11,905 bases of DNA from assembly GCA_016293865.1 (NCBI GenBank), contig JAEDDG010000046.1, forward strand, positions 1-11,905, read 5' to 3'. The position numbers were made by a program, and so were the translations under genes. Positions 1-6,136 of this stretch are shown here, piece by piece. Under the pieces are notes generated by a model, which saw only the letters and a program-made list of their open reading frames with translations, did not search any database and was not told the DNA's origin. Numbering within the stretch: position 1 is the first letter of the stretch; every line of letters starts with the position of its first letter. This DNA is from Oscillospiraceae bacterium (GTDB lineage: Bacteria > Bacillota > Clostridia > Oscillospirales > Oscillospiraceae).

Positions 1-981
1 CAGTTCGCCCATGCCGTCAATGGAATTAATCTGTGTATTTGTCACATAGCAGTTGCGGATGGTGCCCGTGCCGGCATCGCTGTCATTTGAACCGACAAGT
101 CCGCCGACCATCATATACGGCGCATTGGCGCTGTAGCCGACTGTCATCTGGCCCTGCGACCAGTAATAATTTGACAATGCAATCAGATGATTCAGATGCA
201 GCAGCAGCGCAGTGGATCTGCTTCCGTTCACCTTATAATATTTGGAGCCGATCCAGCAGCTGGTGCTGCTGCCATCGTCGTTGGGGGCGCAGTCGCGCAC
301 AAATGTCTTTTCGATCAGGCCGTTGTTGGCGCCGGCAATACCGCCGATAAAGCGGTTGCCGAGAACGCTCGTGGTCATGACCGAGCAGTCTGTGATGTGA
401 CCGGAAGCGCAGTTCCAGCCTGTGATGCCGCCGATCTGTGATCCGCCGACATAATTATACTCTGTTTGGGGATTGCTGCCCTCACGGCCAGCGATCACGC
501 TGTCCACAACATGGCAGTTTTCAATCGTACCATTGTTGAGGCCCGCAATAGCGCCGGCCCAATAGCGGGCATACACATTTGCATTCGAAATGGTCAGATT
601 CCGGATTGCGCCGCTGCTGTGCAGGGCGGCTACCAGTCCGACACCTGCGTAGGTCTCCAGTTTGCCGGTATTCATTCCGTAAATCGTATGGCCGTTACCA
701 TCAATGATTCCCTTGAACGGCACGCCTGAAAAATCCTTGTCTGTATAGGAACCGGACACACCAAGGCCAAGAGGCGTCCATATCCCCTCCAGCGTGATGT
801 CCGTCGTCAGATAGTATTTCCCTGACATGTCATCAGCAATTTTTTCCAGGTCTTCCTGCGATGAAATTGCCGTGTACCCCTCCCACTCATCCGCTGCAAA
901 TGCAGCAGAAAACGGGAACAACGCGCACAGCATCAGCACAACCAGGAAAATTGCGACCAATTTGCCTGCTTTTTTCCGCAC
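1..981 (-). CDS. Secreted GLUG-repeat (beta-helix) protein, C-terminus beyond window
   Basis: The frame is open from a GTG at 979-981 to the window edge, 327 codons, so the C-terminus is missing. GTG is chosen because an in-frame TGA lies 9 nt upstream and AAAGGA (992-997) sits 10 nt before it. Residues 1-29 are a signal peptide: RKK, a hydrophobic core, then a cut after SAAFA or one residue later. After it comes a typical lead-in (EDLEKIADDMSGKYYLTTDI, then FKGIIDGNGHTIYG at about 89-102). Five GLUG-like repeats follow, at about 113-133, 142-161, 183-203, 212-230 and 292-315, for example AGAIAGLNNGTIENCHVVDS. GLUG repeats are known from secreted or surface proteins of gut Firmicutes, including M26-type peptidases, and are predicted to form a parallel beta-helix. 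Cysteines recur at the same place in several repeats (ENC, TDC, RNC). The gene probably encodes an extracellular or wall protein; no catalytic domain is visible in this part, so adhesin or binding roles are only inference. Confidence 0.85.
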   Translation of the reverse strand, partial: MRKKAGKLVAIFLVVLMLCALFPFSAAFAADEWEGYTAISSQEDLEKIADDMSGKYYLTTDITLEGIWTPLGLGVSGSYTDKDFSGVPFKGIIDGNGHTIYGMNTGKLETYAGVGLVAALHSSGAIRNLTISNANVYARYWAGAIAGLNNGTIENCHVVDSVIAGREGSNPQTEYNYVGGSQIGGITGWNCASGHITDCSVMTTSVLGNRFIGGIAGANNGLIEKTFVRDCAPNDDGSSTSCWIGSKYYKVNGSRSTALLLHLNHLIALSNYYWSQGQMTVGYSANAPYMMVGGLVGSNDSDAGTGTIRNCYVTNTQINSIDGMGEL

Positions 982-991
982 GTTGCATCAA

Positions 992-997
992 TCCTTT
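992..997 (-). promoter_or_regulatory. Ribosome binding site of the GLUG-repeat gene
   Basis: On the minus strand AAAGGA lies 10 nt before the GTG at 981. An out-of-frame ATG between them would give a frame unrelated to the signal peptide, so this site together with the in-frame stop decides the GTG start. Confidence 0.6.
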
Positions 998-1033
998 CTC
1001 TTAATTTGTTTCGTGTGTTGCATATTCGGCATA

Positions 1034-1059
1034 TTGATATATTATATATAGTATATCAA
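1034..1059. repeat. 26-bp AT-rich near-perfect palindrome over a promoter
   Basis: The outer arms are TTGATATA (1034-1041) and TATATCAA (1052-1059), perfect inverted repeats. The inner bases continue the symmetry, so 12 of 13 base pairs match around a centre at 1046/1047; only T1042/G1051 fails. It covers the -10 region of the GLUG gene promoter. It may be an operator for a dimeric repressor, but AT-rich sequence makes chance palindromes more likely. Confidence 0.45.
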
Positions 1060-1078
1060 TTCATTTTTGAAAATTCAA
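1050..1078 (-). promoter_or_regulatory. Putative sigma-A-type promoter of the GLUG-repeat gene
   Basis: Reading on the minus strand, TTGAAT (1073-1078) and TATACT (1050-1055) are 17 nt apart. A second possible -10, TATAAT, lies a few bases further downstream but has no good -35 box. The start of transcription would be about 60 nt before the GTG. The -10 overlaps a long AT-rich palindrome (1034-1059). Confidence 0.5.
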
Positions 1079-1111
1079 TGACATATGCTGAGATTCTTCG
1101 TCAAAATTTTC

Positions 1112-2065
1112 TCAGAACCCGCGCTTAAAGAATGTAAACTTCGCTGCGCCGTCCTCTTTATAGTACTCCAGAGTAAATCCGAAATCGCAGGCGTCCGCCA
1201 TCGCGGCATAAAGCGTGCGGGTCTCCTCAATGTAGTACCGGCTGGGCTCCTGATTCAAAGAATGCATATACTCGATCACCGGGCTTTTGTCCACCGTGAC
1301 TGTCAGGCGGTCTTCAGTCAGCTCAGTATGCAGCAGTTCCGACGCTTCCTCCGTCTCATAGACCTGTTCAATTTTCTCCTTCAAAGCAATCAAACCGCGC
1401 TTTTTGGCATCCTCAAGCACCGGCGCATAATTGACCTGGGCAAAGTGGTACAGGAATTCATGGACACCGTTATCCCCGTATTTTTCACCGCAGTATTTAA
1501 GCGCCAGATCGCCGATCAGATGAAAATCCCGGTGAAGGTACTTATTGTCCTCACGCTTCAGATCCATTACGATCTTTGTGTCGTCTATCTGGCTGACCTC
1601 AGGGCCCGGCCGGTGGCCGCGCATGTACATCATGCTGGAGCATTCCGCATGATCAACGCAGGAGTTGTCCCGCTCGCTCATGATTCCGTATTTTTCCAGA
1701 ACACGGGAATAAATCAGGCCGCAGTGGCCGCAGTAATCATAGTACGGCTCCAGATGCTTCATCTCCAGAAGCATCCCCTTGGACGGACAGTGCCGCATAT
1801 GACTGTAGCAGGTCTTGTTCACAGGGTCATAAATCCGCAGCACATCGCACGCTTCTTCAGTCAGCGTATGGCTCCAGTATTTCCATGTGCCCTCAAACCC
1901 ATACTTCTCCACAAAAGAGATCAGGCTGTTGGGATTTGTCTTGTCACCGATGCTGTAATCTGAGATATACTCCCAGTAACGCACCACAGCGTCGTGGCCG
2001 CCTTTGGATTCAATAAACTTGAAAAACTCACTGTAAAGCGGAATAAATTCTGTGCAGGAAATCAT
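1112..2065 (-). CDS. Uncharacterised Cys/His-rich cytoplasmic protein
   Basis: This 317-residue protein starts at an ATG preceded by AAAGGAG at good spacing. I do not recognise the family. There is no signal peptide or membrane segment. The N-terminal half (1-150) is rich in Cys and His clustered as CYSHMRHC (86-93), YCGHC (111-115, a CxxC) and CVDHAEC (136-142), a layout that could bind zinc, iron or an Fe-S cluster. The C-terminal half (about 175-317) looks like a mixed alpha/beta domain: HRDFHLIGDLALKYCGEKYG, then a helical stretch and a final strand-rich piece ending FTFFKRGF. The general look recalls families annotated near L-2-amino-thiazoline-4-carboxylate hydrolase-like proteins, but that is a weak impression. 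It has its own promoter (2122-2151) and lies 130 nt ahead of the GLUG gene in the same direction. No clear terminator stands between them, so read-through is possible. Confidence 0.75.
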   Translation of the reverse strand: MISCTEFIPLYSEFFKFIESKGGHDAVVRYWEYISDYSIGDKTNPNSLISFVEKYGFEGTWKYWSHTLTEEACDVLRIYDPVNKTCYSHMRHCPSKGMLLEMKHLEPYYDYCGHCGLIYSRVLEKYGIMSERDNSCVDHAECSSMMYMRGHRPGPEVSQIDDTKIVMDLKREDNKYLHRDFHLIGDLALKYCGEKYGDNGVHEFLYHFAQVNYAPVLEDAKKRGLIALKEKIEQVYETEEASELLHTELTEDRLTVTVDKSPVIEYMHSLNQEPSRYYIEETRTLYAAMADACDFGFTLEYYKEDGAAKFTFFKRGF

Positions 2066-2085
2066 AATACTTCTCCTTTCATGCA

Positions 2086-2107
2086 GATCTGACCAGGAAG
2101 TCAGATC
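2086..2107 (-). promoter_or_regulatory. Perfect 8-bp hairpin/palindrome in a leader
   Basis: GATCTGAC (2086-2093) and GTCAGATC (2100-2107) are perfect inverted repeats around a 6-nt loop. The element lies just after the expected transcription start of the Cys/His-rich gene and 10 nt or so before its ribosome binding site. It has no T-run, so it is not a terminator. It may be an operator placed at about +10 to +30, or an mRNA 5'-end hairpin. Confidence 0.5.
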
Positions 2108-2121
2108 GTTTTCTCCCAGTG

Positions 2122-2151
2122 ATTATAACCAGCCGCCATCAGAAAAGTCAA
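2122..2151 (-). promoter_or_regulatory. Near-consensus sigma-A promoter of the Cys/His-rich gene
   Basis: On the minus strand TTGACT (2146-2151) and TATAAT (2122-2127) are separated by 18 nt. Five of six and six of six positions match the consensus. The start of transcription would fall near 2115, about 50 nt before the ATG at 2065. Confidence 0.7.
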
Positions 2152-2177
2152 CACTATTCCCAAAAATGTGATAAAAT
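2148..2177 (+). promoter_or_regulatory. Possible promoter of the patatin-like gene
   Basis: TAAAAT (2172-2177) is a fair -10 box, and TCAACA (2148-2153) stands 18 nt before it as a weak -35. It overlaps the -35 of the divergent promoter on the other strand, so the two might compete for polymerase. Confidence 0.35.
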
Positions 2178-2225
2178 ATTAACCTGTACCTTTAACGTCA
2201 GACAAGCCCGGACAGGAGGTCATCC

Positions 2226-3386
2226 ATGCAGCTTAAAATTGACACAACCAAAAAATATGCCGTTGCCCTGGAAGGCGGCGGTGCAAAAGGCGCATATGAA
2301 ATCGGCGTATGGCGGGCGCTGAAAGAGGCCGGCGTTGAATTCAGCGCCATCTCCGGCACCTCGGTCGGTGCGCTCAACGGCGCGCTGATGGTGATGGGCG
2401 ATCTGGAGAAGGCGGAAACGCTCTGGCAGAACATTACCTTCTCCCAGGTGATGGATGTGAATGACGAGGAGATGCGCCAGCTTTTCAGCCATGAAATCGG
2501 CGCAAATCTGACGACCTTCGCAAGGCGTGCCGTGGAGCTGATCCGGAATCGCGGTTTCGACGTTTCGCCGCTGCGTTCATTTATTTCTGACGTTATGGAC
2601 GCGGATGCCATCATCCATTCGGACACTGATTTTTACATCATCACCTATTCGGTCACTGACCGCAAATCCCTTGAACTGCGGGCACGCGATCTTGCGCCCG
2701 AGCAGCTGTGCGATATGCTTCTGGCCAGCGCCTATCTGCCGGCATTCAAAAGCGAAAAGCTCGGCGGAAAGCGCTATACTGACGGCGGCGTGACAGATGC
2801 CGTGCCGATTCATGCGCTGACATCCAACGGATACCGCGACATCATCGTCGTGCGCATGTACGGCTTTGGCCTCGAAAAGCGGTTCCGCATGCCGAAGAAT
2901 ACGCGCCTGACCACCATTGCGCCAACCCGTGACCTTGGCAACGTTCTGAATTTTGACGCTGAGCTGAGCAAGTTCAATCTGCAGCTCGGCTACTTCGACG
3001 CACAGCGCACGCTGTACGGTTTATACGGCACGCGGTATTACATTGACCGCACATGGGACGAAGACCGCGCCTATGCCCTTCTGTGCAGCTATGCCCGGCT
3101 CTATCTGGACAGCATACGCTTTGAATGTCCTTTAAAGGAACTCAATGAAAAGTGGCTGCCCCGTCTGGGCCGGGAGCTGAAGGCGCAGCAGGATTATTAT
3201 ACGCTTCTGATCGCCTGCATGGAACAGGCGGCGGAGATCCTGAAAATCCCGGAGTTTGAAATCATGACCGACGCCGAATTTCTGGACAGGATTCTGTCTG
3301 CCCTGCAGGAGAAAAGCCTGCCGGCTGCAGAAGTCATTGCGGAATTTGCACCGAAGAAACGGTCGCTGCTGAACATTATCCGTTAA
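2226..3386 (+). CDS. Patatin-like phospholipase (RssA/YlbK type)
   Basis: This 386-residue protein is a member of the bacterial patatin family, serine acyl hydrolases with a Ser-Asp dyad. The oxyanion-hole motif GGGAKG is at 17-22 close to the N-terminus, the nucleophile elbow GTSVG at 44-48 has Ser46 as nucleophile, and DGG at 186-188 supplies the catalytic Asp186. All key residues are present. There is no signal peptide, so it should act in the cytoplasm or at the inner face of the membrane. The patatin domain ends at about 240. The remaining 145 residues are a mostly helical C-terminal extension with no motif that I know. The start ATG follows AGGAGGT at 6 nt or so. A hairpin terminator follows the gene at 3437-3470. 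Substrate (phospholipid or other acyl ester) cannot be read from sequence. Confidence 0.93.
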   Translation: MQLKIDTTKKYAVALEGGGAKGAYEIGVWRALKEAGVEFSAISGTSVGALNGALMVMGDLEKAETLWQNITFSQVMDVNDEEMRQLFSHEIGANLTTFARRAVELIRNRGFDVSPLRSFISDVMDADAIIHSDTDFYIITYSVTDRKSLELRARDLAPEQLCDMLLASAYLPAFKSEKLGGKRYTDGGVTDAVPIHALTSNGYRDIIVVRMYGFGLEKRFRMPKNTRLTTIAPTRDLGNVLNFDAELSKFNLQLGYFDAQRTLYGLYGTRYYIDRTWDEDRAYALLCSYARLYLDSIRFECPLKELNEKWLPRLGRELKAQQDYYTLLIACMEQAAEILKIPEFEIMTDAEFLDRILSALQEKSLPAAEVIAEFAPKKRSLLNIIR

Positions 3387-3436
3387 AAGGAGCCGAACGG
3401 CCTTTGCGGACATCCGGCTTCCCTGTCTCGTCTCAG

Positions 3437-3470
3437 ACCTGCGGCCGCGCACACGCCGGCCGCAGGTTTT
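3437..3470 (+). terminator. Rho-independent terminator after the patatin-like gene
   Basis: An 11-bp GC-rich stem (ACCTGCGGCCG, 3437-3447, with 3457-3467) closes a 9-nt loop and runs into TTTT (3467-3470). It lies 50 nt after the stop codon. The T-run is short, so termination may be partial and may let some transcription reach the peptidase gene, for which I find no convincing promoter of its own. Confidence 0.65.
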
Positions 3471-3529
3471 CGCGCATTTCACCGCACCGCGCTGCATGAG
3501 CACAGCACCGCCATGCATAGAATAGTAGC

Positions 3530-3535
3530 GGAGGT
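3530..3535 (+). promoter_or_regulatory. Ribosome binding site deciding a GTG start
   Basis: GGAGGT lies 7 nt before the GTG at 3543. The ATG at 3541 overlaps it but is out of frame and meets a stop after four codons. The in-frame ATG at 3513 lies upstream of this site and has no comparable binding site. Confidence 0.75.
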
Positions 3536-3542
3536 GATCCAT

Positions 3543-4832
3543 GTGCCGGATCTGAAAACGCTGCGGCAGGGCAATACCGGGCCGCAGGTTGAACTTTTAC
3601 AACTGGCGCTGGAGCGGGCGGGATTCGGCCCCGGCGCGCCGGATGGCATATTCGGTGAGAAAACCGCAGACGCAGTCCGCCGTTTTCAGCTGTCAAATGG
3701 TCTGAAGGCTGACGGCATCGCCGGCAGCGCCACATGGCGGGCGCTGCAGCCGTATCTGTATGGATACAGAACGCATACCGTGAAACGCGGCGACAGCTTT
3801 TATAAAATCGCGCATATGTACGGCACGTCGCTGCGGGCTGTTGAAGCGGCCAACCCCGGCATTGATCCCTTTGCGCTGATTCCGGGAACCGTGCTGAAAA
3901 TCCCCCTTCCTTTCCCTGTTGTACCCACCAGTATCCGCTTCACGTCTGATGTATTGTATTACGTCATCCACGGTCTCAGCGCCCGCTTTCCGTACATCGC
4001 CATTGAGACCGCAGGCCACAGCGTCATGGGCAAGCCTCTGTACGCGTGCAGAATCGGCACGGGCAAAAAACAGGTTTTTTACAACGGCACTCATCACGCC
4101 AATGAATGGATTGTCACTCCGGTTCTCCTTCAGTTCCTTGAGCAGTATGCCGCAGCGCTGAACACCGGCAGCACGATCGGCGGCGCAGACGCCTCTGCCC
4201 TCTATCAGGACACAACGCTCTACATGATGCCAATGGTTGATCCGGACGGCGTCGATCTTGTCACCGGCGCGTTAAACAGCGGGCGGTACTATCAGCAGGC
4301 GTCGGCCATTGCGCGGGATTATCCGCAGATTTCTTTTCCCGACGGCTGGAAGGCCAATATTGACGGGATTGACCTGAATCTCCAGTATCCTGCCGGCTGG
4401 GAACAGGCCAGGGAAATCAAATTCAGCCAGGGCTTTGTCTCCCCCGCCCCCAGAGATTATGTGGGCGCCGCTCCGCTGGAAGCGCCGGAAAGCCGCGCAG
4501 TCTATGAATTCACCCTGCGCCACAATTTTTTGCTGACGCTGTCCTATCACACCCAGGGAAAAGTCATCTACTGGAAATACCTGGACTACGAACCCCTGAA
4601 TGCCGAGGAAATCGGCCGCGCGTTTGCCGAGGTCAGCGGCTACGAACTTGCCGAGACGCCGTATGCGTCCAGCTTTGCCGGATATAAGGATTGGTTTATT
4701 GCGCAGTATGTCCGCCCGGGATATACCATCGAGGCCGGGCTGGGCACGGCGCCGCTGCCGCTGAGTCAATTTGATGAGATTTACAGGGACAATCTGGGAA
4801 TTCTTGTGGGCGGGATGACCGCTGCTTTGTAA
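3543..4832 (+). CDS. Peptidoglycan peptidase: PG-binding + LysM + M14 zinc domain
   Basis: With the GTG at 3543 the product has 429 residues. Residues 7-69 are a PG_binding_1 domain (GPQVELLQLALERAGF, DGIFGEKTADAVRRFQ), 77-121 a LysM domain (HTVKRGDSFYKIAHMYG), and about 133-429 an M14 zinc carboxypeptidase-like domain. Zinc ligands are His185 and Glu188 (HHANEW) and His336 (SYHTQG); Glu397 (YTIEAG) is the likely catalytic base. The DLN motif (277-279) is followed by Leu where true carboxypeptidases have the Arg that grips a C-terminal carboxylate. That, the length and the domain order fit gamma-D-glutamyl-L-diamino-acid endopeptidases, the ENP1 type of bacilli, which cut peptidoglycan stem peptides. 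No signal peptide is visible, as for ENP1-like enzymes linked to sporulation, so release may depend on mother-cell lysis or another route. This last point is inference. Confidence 0.9.
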   Translation: MPDLKTLRQGNTGPQVELLQLALERAGFGPGAPDGIFGEKTADAVRRFQLSNGLKADGIAGSATWRALQPYLYGYRTHTVKRGDSFYKIAHMYGTSLRAVEAANPGIDPFALIPGTVLKIPLPFPVVPTSIRFTSDVLYYVIHGLSARFPYIAIETAGHSVMGKPLYACRIGTGKKQVFYNGTHHANEWIVTPVLLQFLEQYAAALNTGSTIGGADASALYQDTTLYMMPMVDPDGVDLVTGALNSGRYYQQASAIARDYPQISFPDGWKANIDGIDLNLQYPAGWEQAREIKFSQGFVSPAPRDYVGAAPLEAPESRAVYEFTLRHNFLLTLSYHTQGKVIYWKYLDYEPLNAEEIGRAFAEVSGYELAETPYASSFAGYKDWFIAQYVRPGYTIEAGLGTAPLPLSQFDEIYRDNLGILVGGMTAAL

Positions 4833-4840
4833 AACGGACA

Positions 4841-4880
4841 CAAAAAGGGCCTTCCCGCTCAAAACAGCGGGAAGGCCCTC
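4841..4880 (-). terminator. Strong terminator between convergent units
   Basis: A perfect 14-bp stem (4846-4859 with 4866-4879) encloses the 6-nt loop CAAAAC. On the minus strand it is followed by TTTTT (4842-4846), making it the end of the six-gene operon. It lies 13 nt after the plus-strand peptidase stop codon, so it can also stop transcripts from that side, although the plus-strand tail (CGCTTTGC) has few T residues. Confidence 0.88.
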
Positions 4881-4897
4881 GCTTTGCACGTGAAGCC

Positions 4898-5146
4898 TCA
4901 GATCACTTTCATATAGACAAAAATGGCATATACGATCGTGCCGATGCAGTATGCAATCACCAAAAGGCTGAATACGGCAGCGATAGCAAGAAGGACAATG
5001 GACGTTGTCCAGTGCAGATACGCCTGCTGGAATATGTCCAGTGCAAATGCCGCAACCACCAGAGAAAAAATGACAACCGTCATCAGATTCATCATGCTGG
5101 TGGCAAATTTACATGCAAAAAAGAAATTCTTAAACTTTTCGTTCAT
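4898..5146 (-). CDS. Small two-helix membrane protein at the end of the glycolytic operon
   Basis: This 82-residue protein has a short Lys-containing start (MNEKFKNFFFACKF) and two hydrophobic segments, at about 17-37 and 48-76, joined by a short polar turn (QQAYLHWTT). The charge pattern suggests both ends face the cytoplasm. A GGCGGAG ribosome binding site lies 5 nt before the ATG. It starts 27 nt after the phosphofructokinase gene and ends 18 nt before the operon terminator, so it is very likely co-transcribed with glk-pgi-pfkB. I do not recognise the family. Its coding reality rests on the clean binding site, tight packing and a composition that fits a membrane peptide. A link to sugar uptake or membrane anchoring of glycolytic enzymes is only a guess. 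Confidence 0.75.
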   Translation of the reverse strand: MNEKFKNFFFACKFATSMMNLMTVVIFSLVVAAFALDIFQQAYLHWTTSIVLLAIAAVFSLLVIAYCIGTIVYAIFVYMKVI

Positions 5147-5173
5147 TTGTTCTCCGCCTTTCAGATACTCCGG

Positions 5174-6115
5174 TCAAATCTGCTGACCGCTGATGCGCCG
5201 CACCTGCACCTGCGCCGCCATTTCCCGGATCCGCGCACCGTCCGGCACGGCAGTTCCGCAGGTCATGGCGTTGACGGCACCGGCAGCCATGGCGTACGCC
5301 AGTGTTTCCTCATCTTCCGCGCCGCGCTGCACACAGGCTGCCATTGCGGCGGCAAAGGCGTCGCCGGACCCGACAGTGCTGCGCACCGTAACCGGCAGCG
5401 CGTCCGCTCTAAAGGCGCCGGCATGTGTCACCAGCACTGCGCCGCTGCCGCCCAGCGTCACAGCCATAAGCGCAGTTCCGCGTTCCAGAAACGGCCTGCA
5501 AGCCCTGACAATTCCGTCATCCGACATGATCGATTCACCGGTCAGCTGATGGAGTTCCTCGAGGTTCGGCTTCAGAATATACGGCACCGCCTGCGCCGCC
5601 TGCCGCAGCGCTTCGCCTGACGTATCCACAAGCGTCCGGACACCCTGTTTCCTGCACTGCAGGATCAGCTCCGCATAGAATACCTGCGGCGTACCCGGCG
5701 GCAGACTGCCCGAAAAGACAACCATATCTCCCGGCGCTGTCATCGCCGTCAGTTTTTCAGTAAACGCGCACAGCTGCTCCGCCGTTACCGGCGCGCCCGG
5801 CTCGTTAATGTCCGTTGTTCCGCCGGCAGGATCCGCAATTTTCAGATTCGTTCTGGTGTCAGCCGCACAGCACACAAAGTCCGTATGCACGCCCAGCTGC
5901 CGCAGGCTGTCCAGAATAAACTGTCCGGTTGCGCCGCCGCAGATGCCGGTCGCTGTATTCTCAATGCCCAGGCCGGCCAAAACCTTGGATACATTGACGC
6001 CTTTTCCGCCGGCGTCCATCCGCAGCTCTGTTACGCGGTTGACCTCTCCGGCGCGGAAATGCGGAATAACCGCAGTTTTATCCACGGCAGGATTCAGCGT
6101 CACAGTAATGATCAT
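5174..6115 (-). CDS. PfkB-family hexose phosphate kinase, 1-phosphofructokinase-like
   Basis: This 313-residue ribokinase-fold sugar kinase is of the FruK/LacC/Pfk-2 branch. The N-terminal VTLNPAVDKT (5-14), GGKGVNVSK (36-44), NEPG (104-107), GSLPPG (136-141), KPNLEE (182-187), GGSGA (222-226) and TVGSGDAF (247-254) are all present; Asp252 is the catalytic base. Length is normal. The TLNPAVD and TDINEPG motifs favour 1-phosphofructokinase (fructose-1-phosphate to fructose-1,6-bisphosphate) or tagatose-6-phosphate kinase. However, no fructose PTS gene or FruR regulator is nearby; instead it directly follows glucokinase and glucose-6-phosphate isomerase, the enzymes that make fructose-6-phosphate. 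It may therefore serve as the 6-phosphofructokinase of this operon, as Pfk-2 does in E. coli. The start ATG follows AAAGGAG at 10 nt, 21 nt after the pgi stop codon. Confidence 0.92.
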   Translation of the reverse strand: MIITVTLNPAVDKTAVIPHFRAGEVNRVTELRMDAGGKGVNVSKVLAGLGIENTATGICGGATGQFILDSLRQLGVHTDFVCCAADTRTNLKIADPAGGTTDINEPGAPVTAEQLCAFTEKLTAMTAPGDMVVFSGSLPPGTPQVFYAELILQCRKQGVRTLVDTSGEALRQAAQAVPYILKPNLEELHQLTGESIMSDDGIVRACRPFLERGTALMAVTLGGSGAVLVTHAGAFRADALPVTVRSTVGSGDAFAAAMAACVQRGAEDEETLAYAMAAGAVNAMTCGTAVPDGARIREMAAQVQVRRISGQQI

Positions 6116-6136
6116 TTGCAGAATGCTCCTTTGCAG

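Noticed and set aside
187..729. Plus-strand open frames at 187-441 and 466-729
   Set aside because: They are shadows of the intact 327-codon GLUG-repeat frame on the minus strand, which has a signal peptide and repeats.
1089..1114. CTGAGA/TCTCAG inverted repeat after the Cys/His-rich gene as a terminator
   Set aside because: The stem has only 6 bp with a 16-nt loop, and no T-run follows on the minus strand.
1085..1963. A 292-codon plus-strand open frame opposite the Cys/His-rich gene
   Set aside because: The minus-strand frame has a promoter, binding site and a coherent protein; this one has none and ends inside the real gene.
3518..3523. TAGAAT as a -10 box for the M14 peptidase gene
   Set aside because: No -35 box stands at the right distance, and transcription would start at the ribosome binding site.
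3513..3542. ATG at 3513 as the start of the M14 peptidase
   Set aside because: It lies before the GGAGGT site at 3530-3535, which is placed for the GTG at 3543, and the extra residues belong to no domain.
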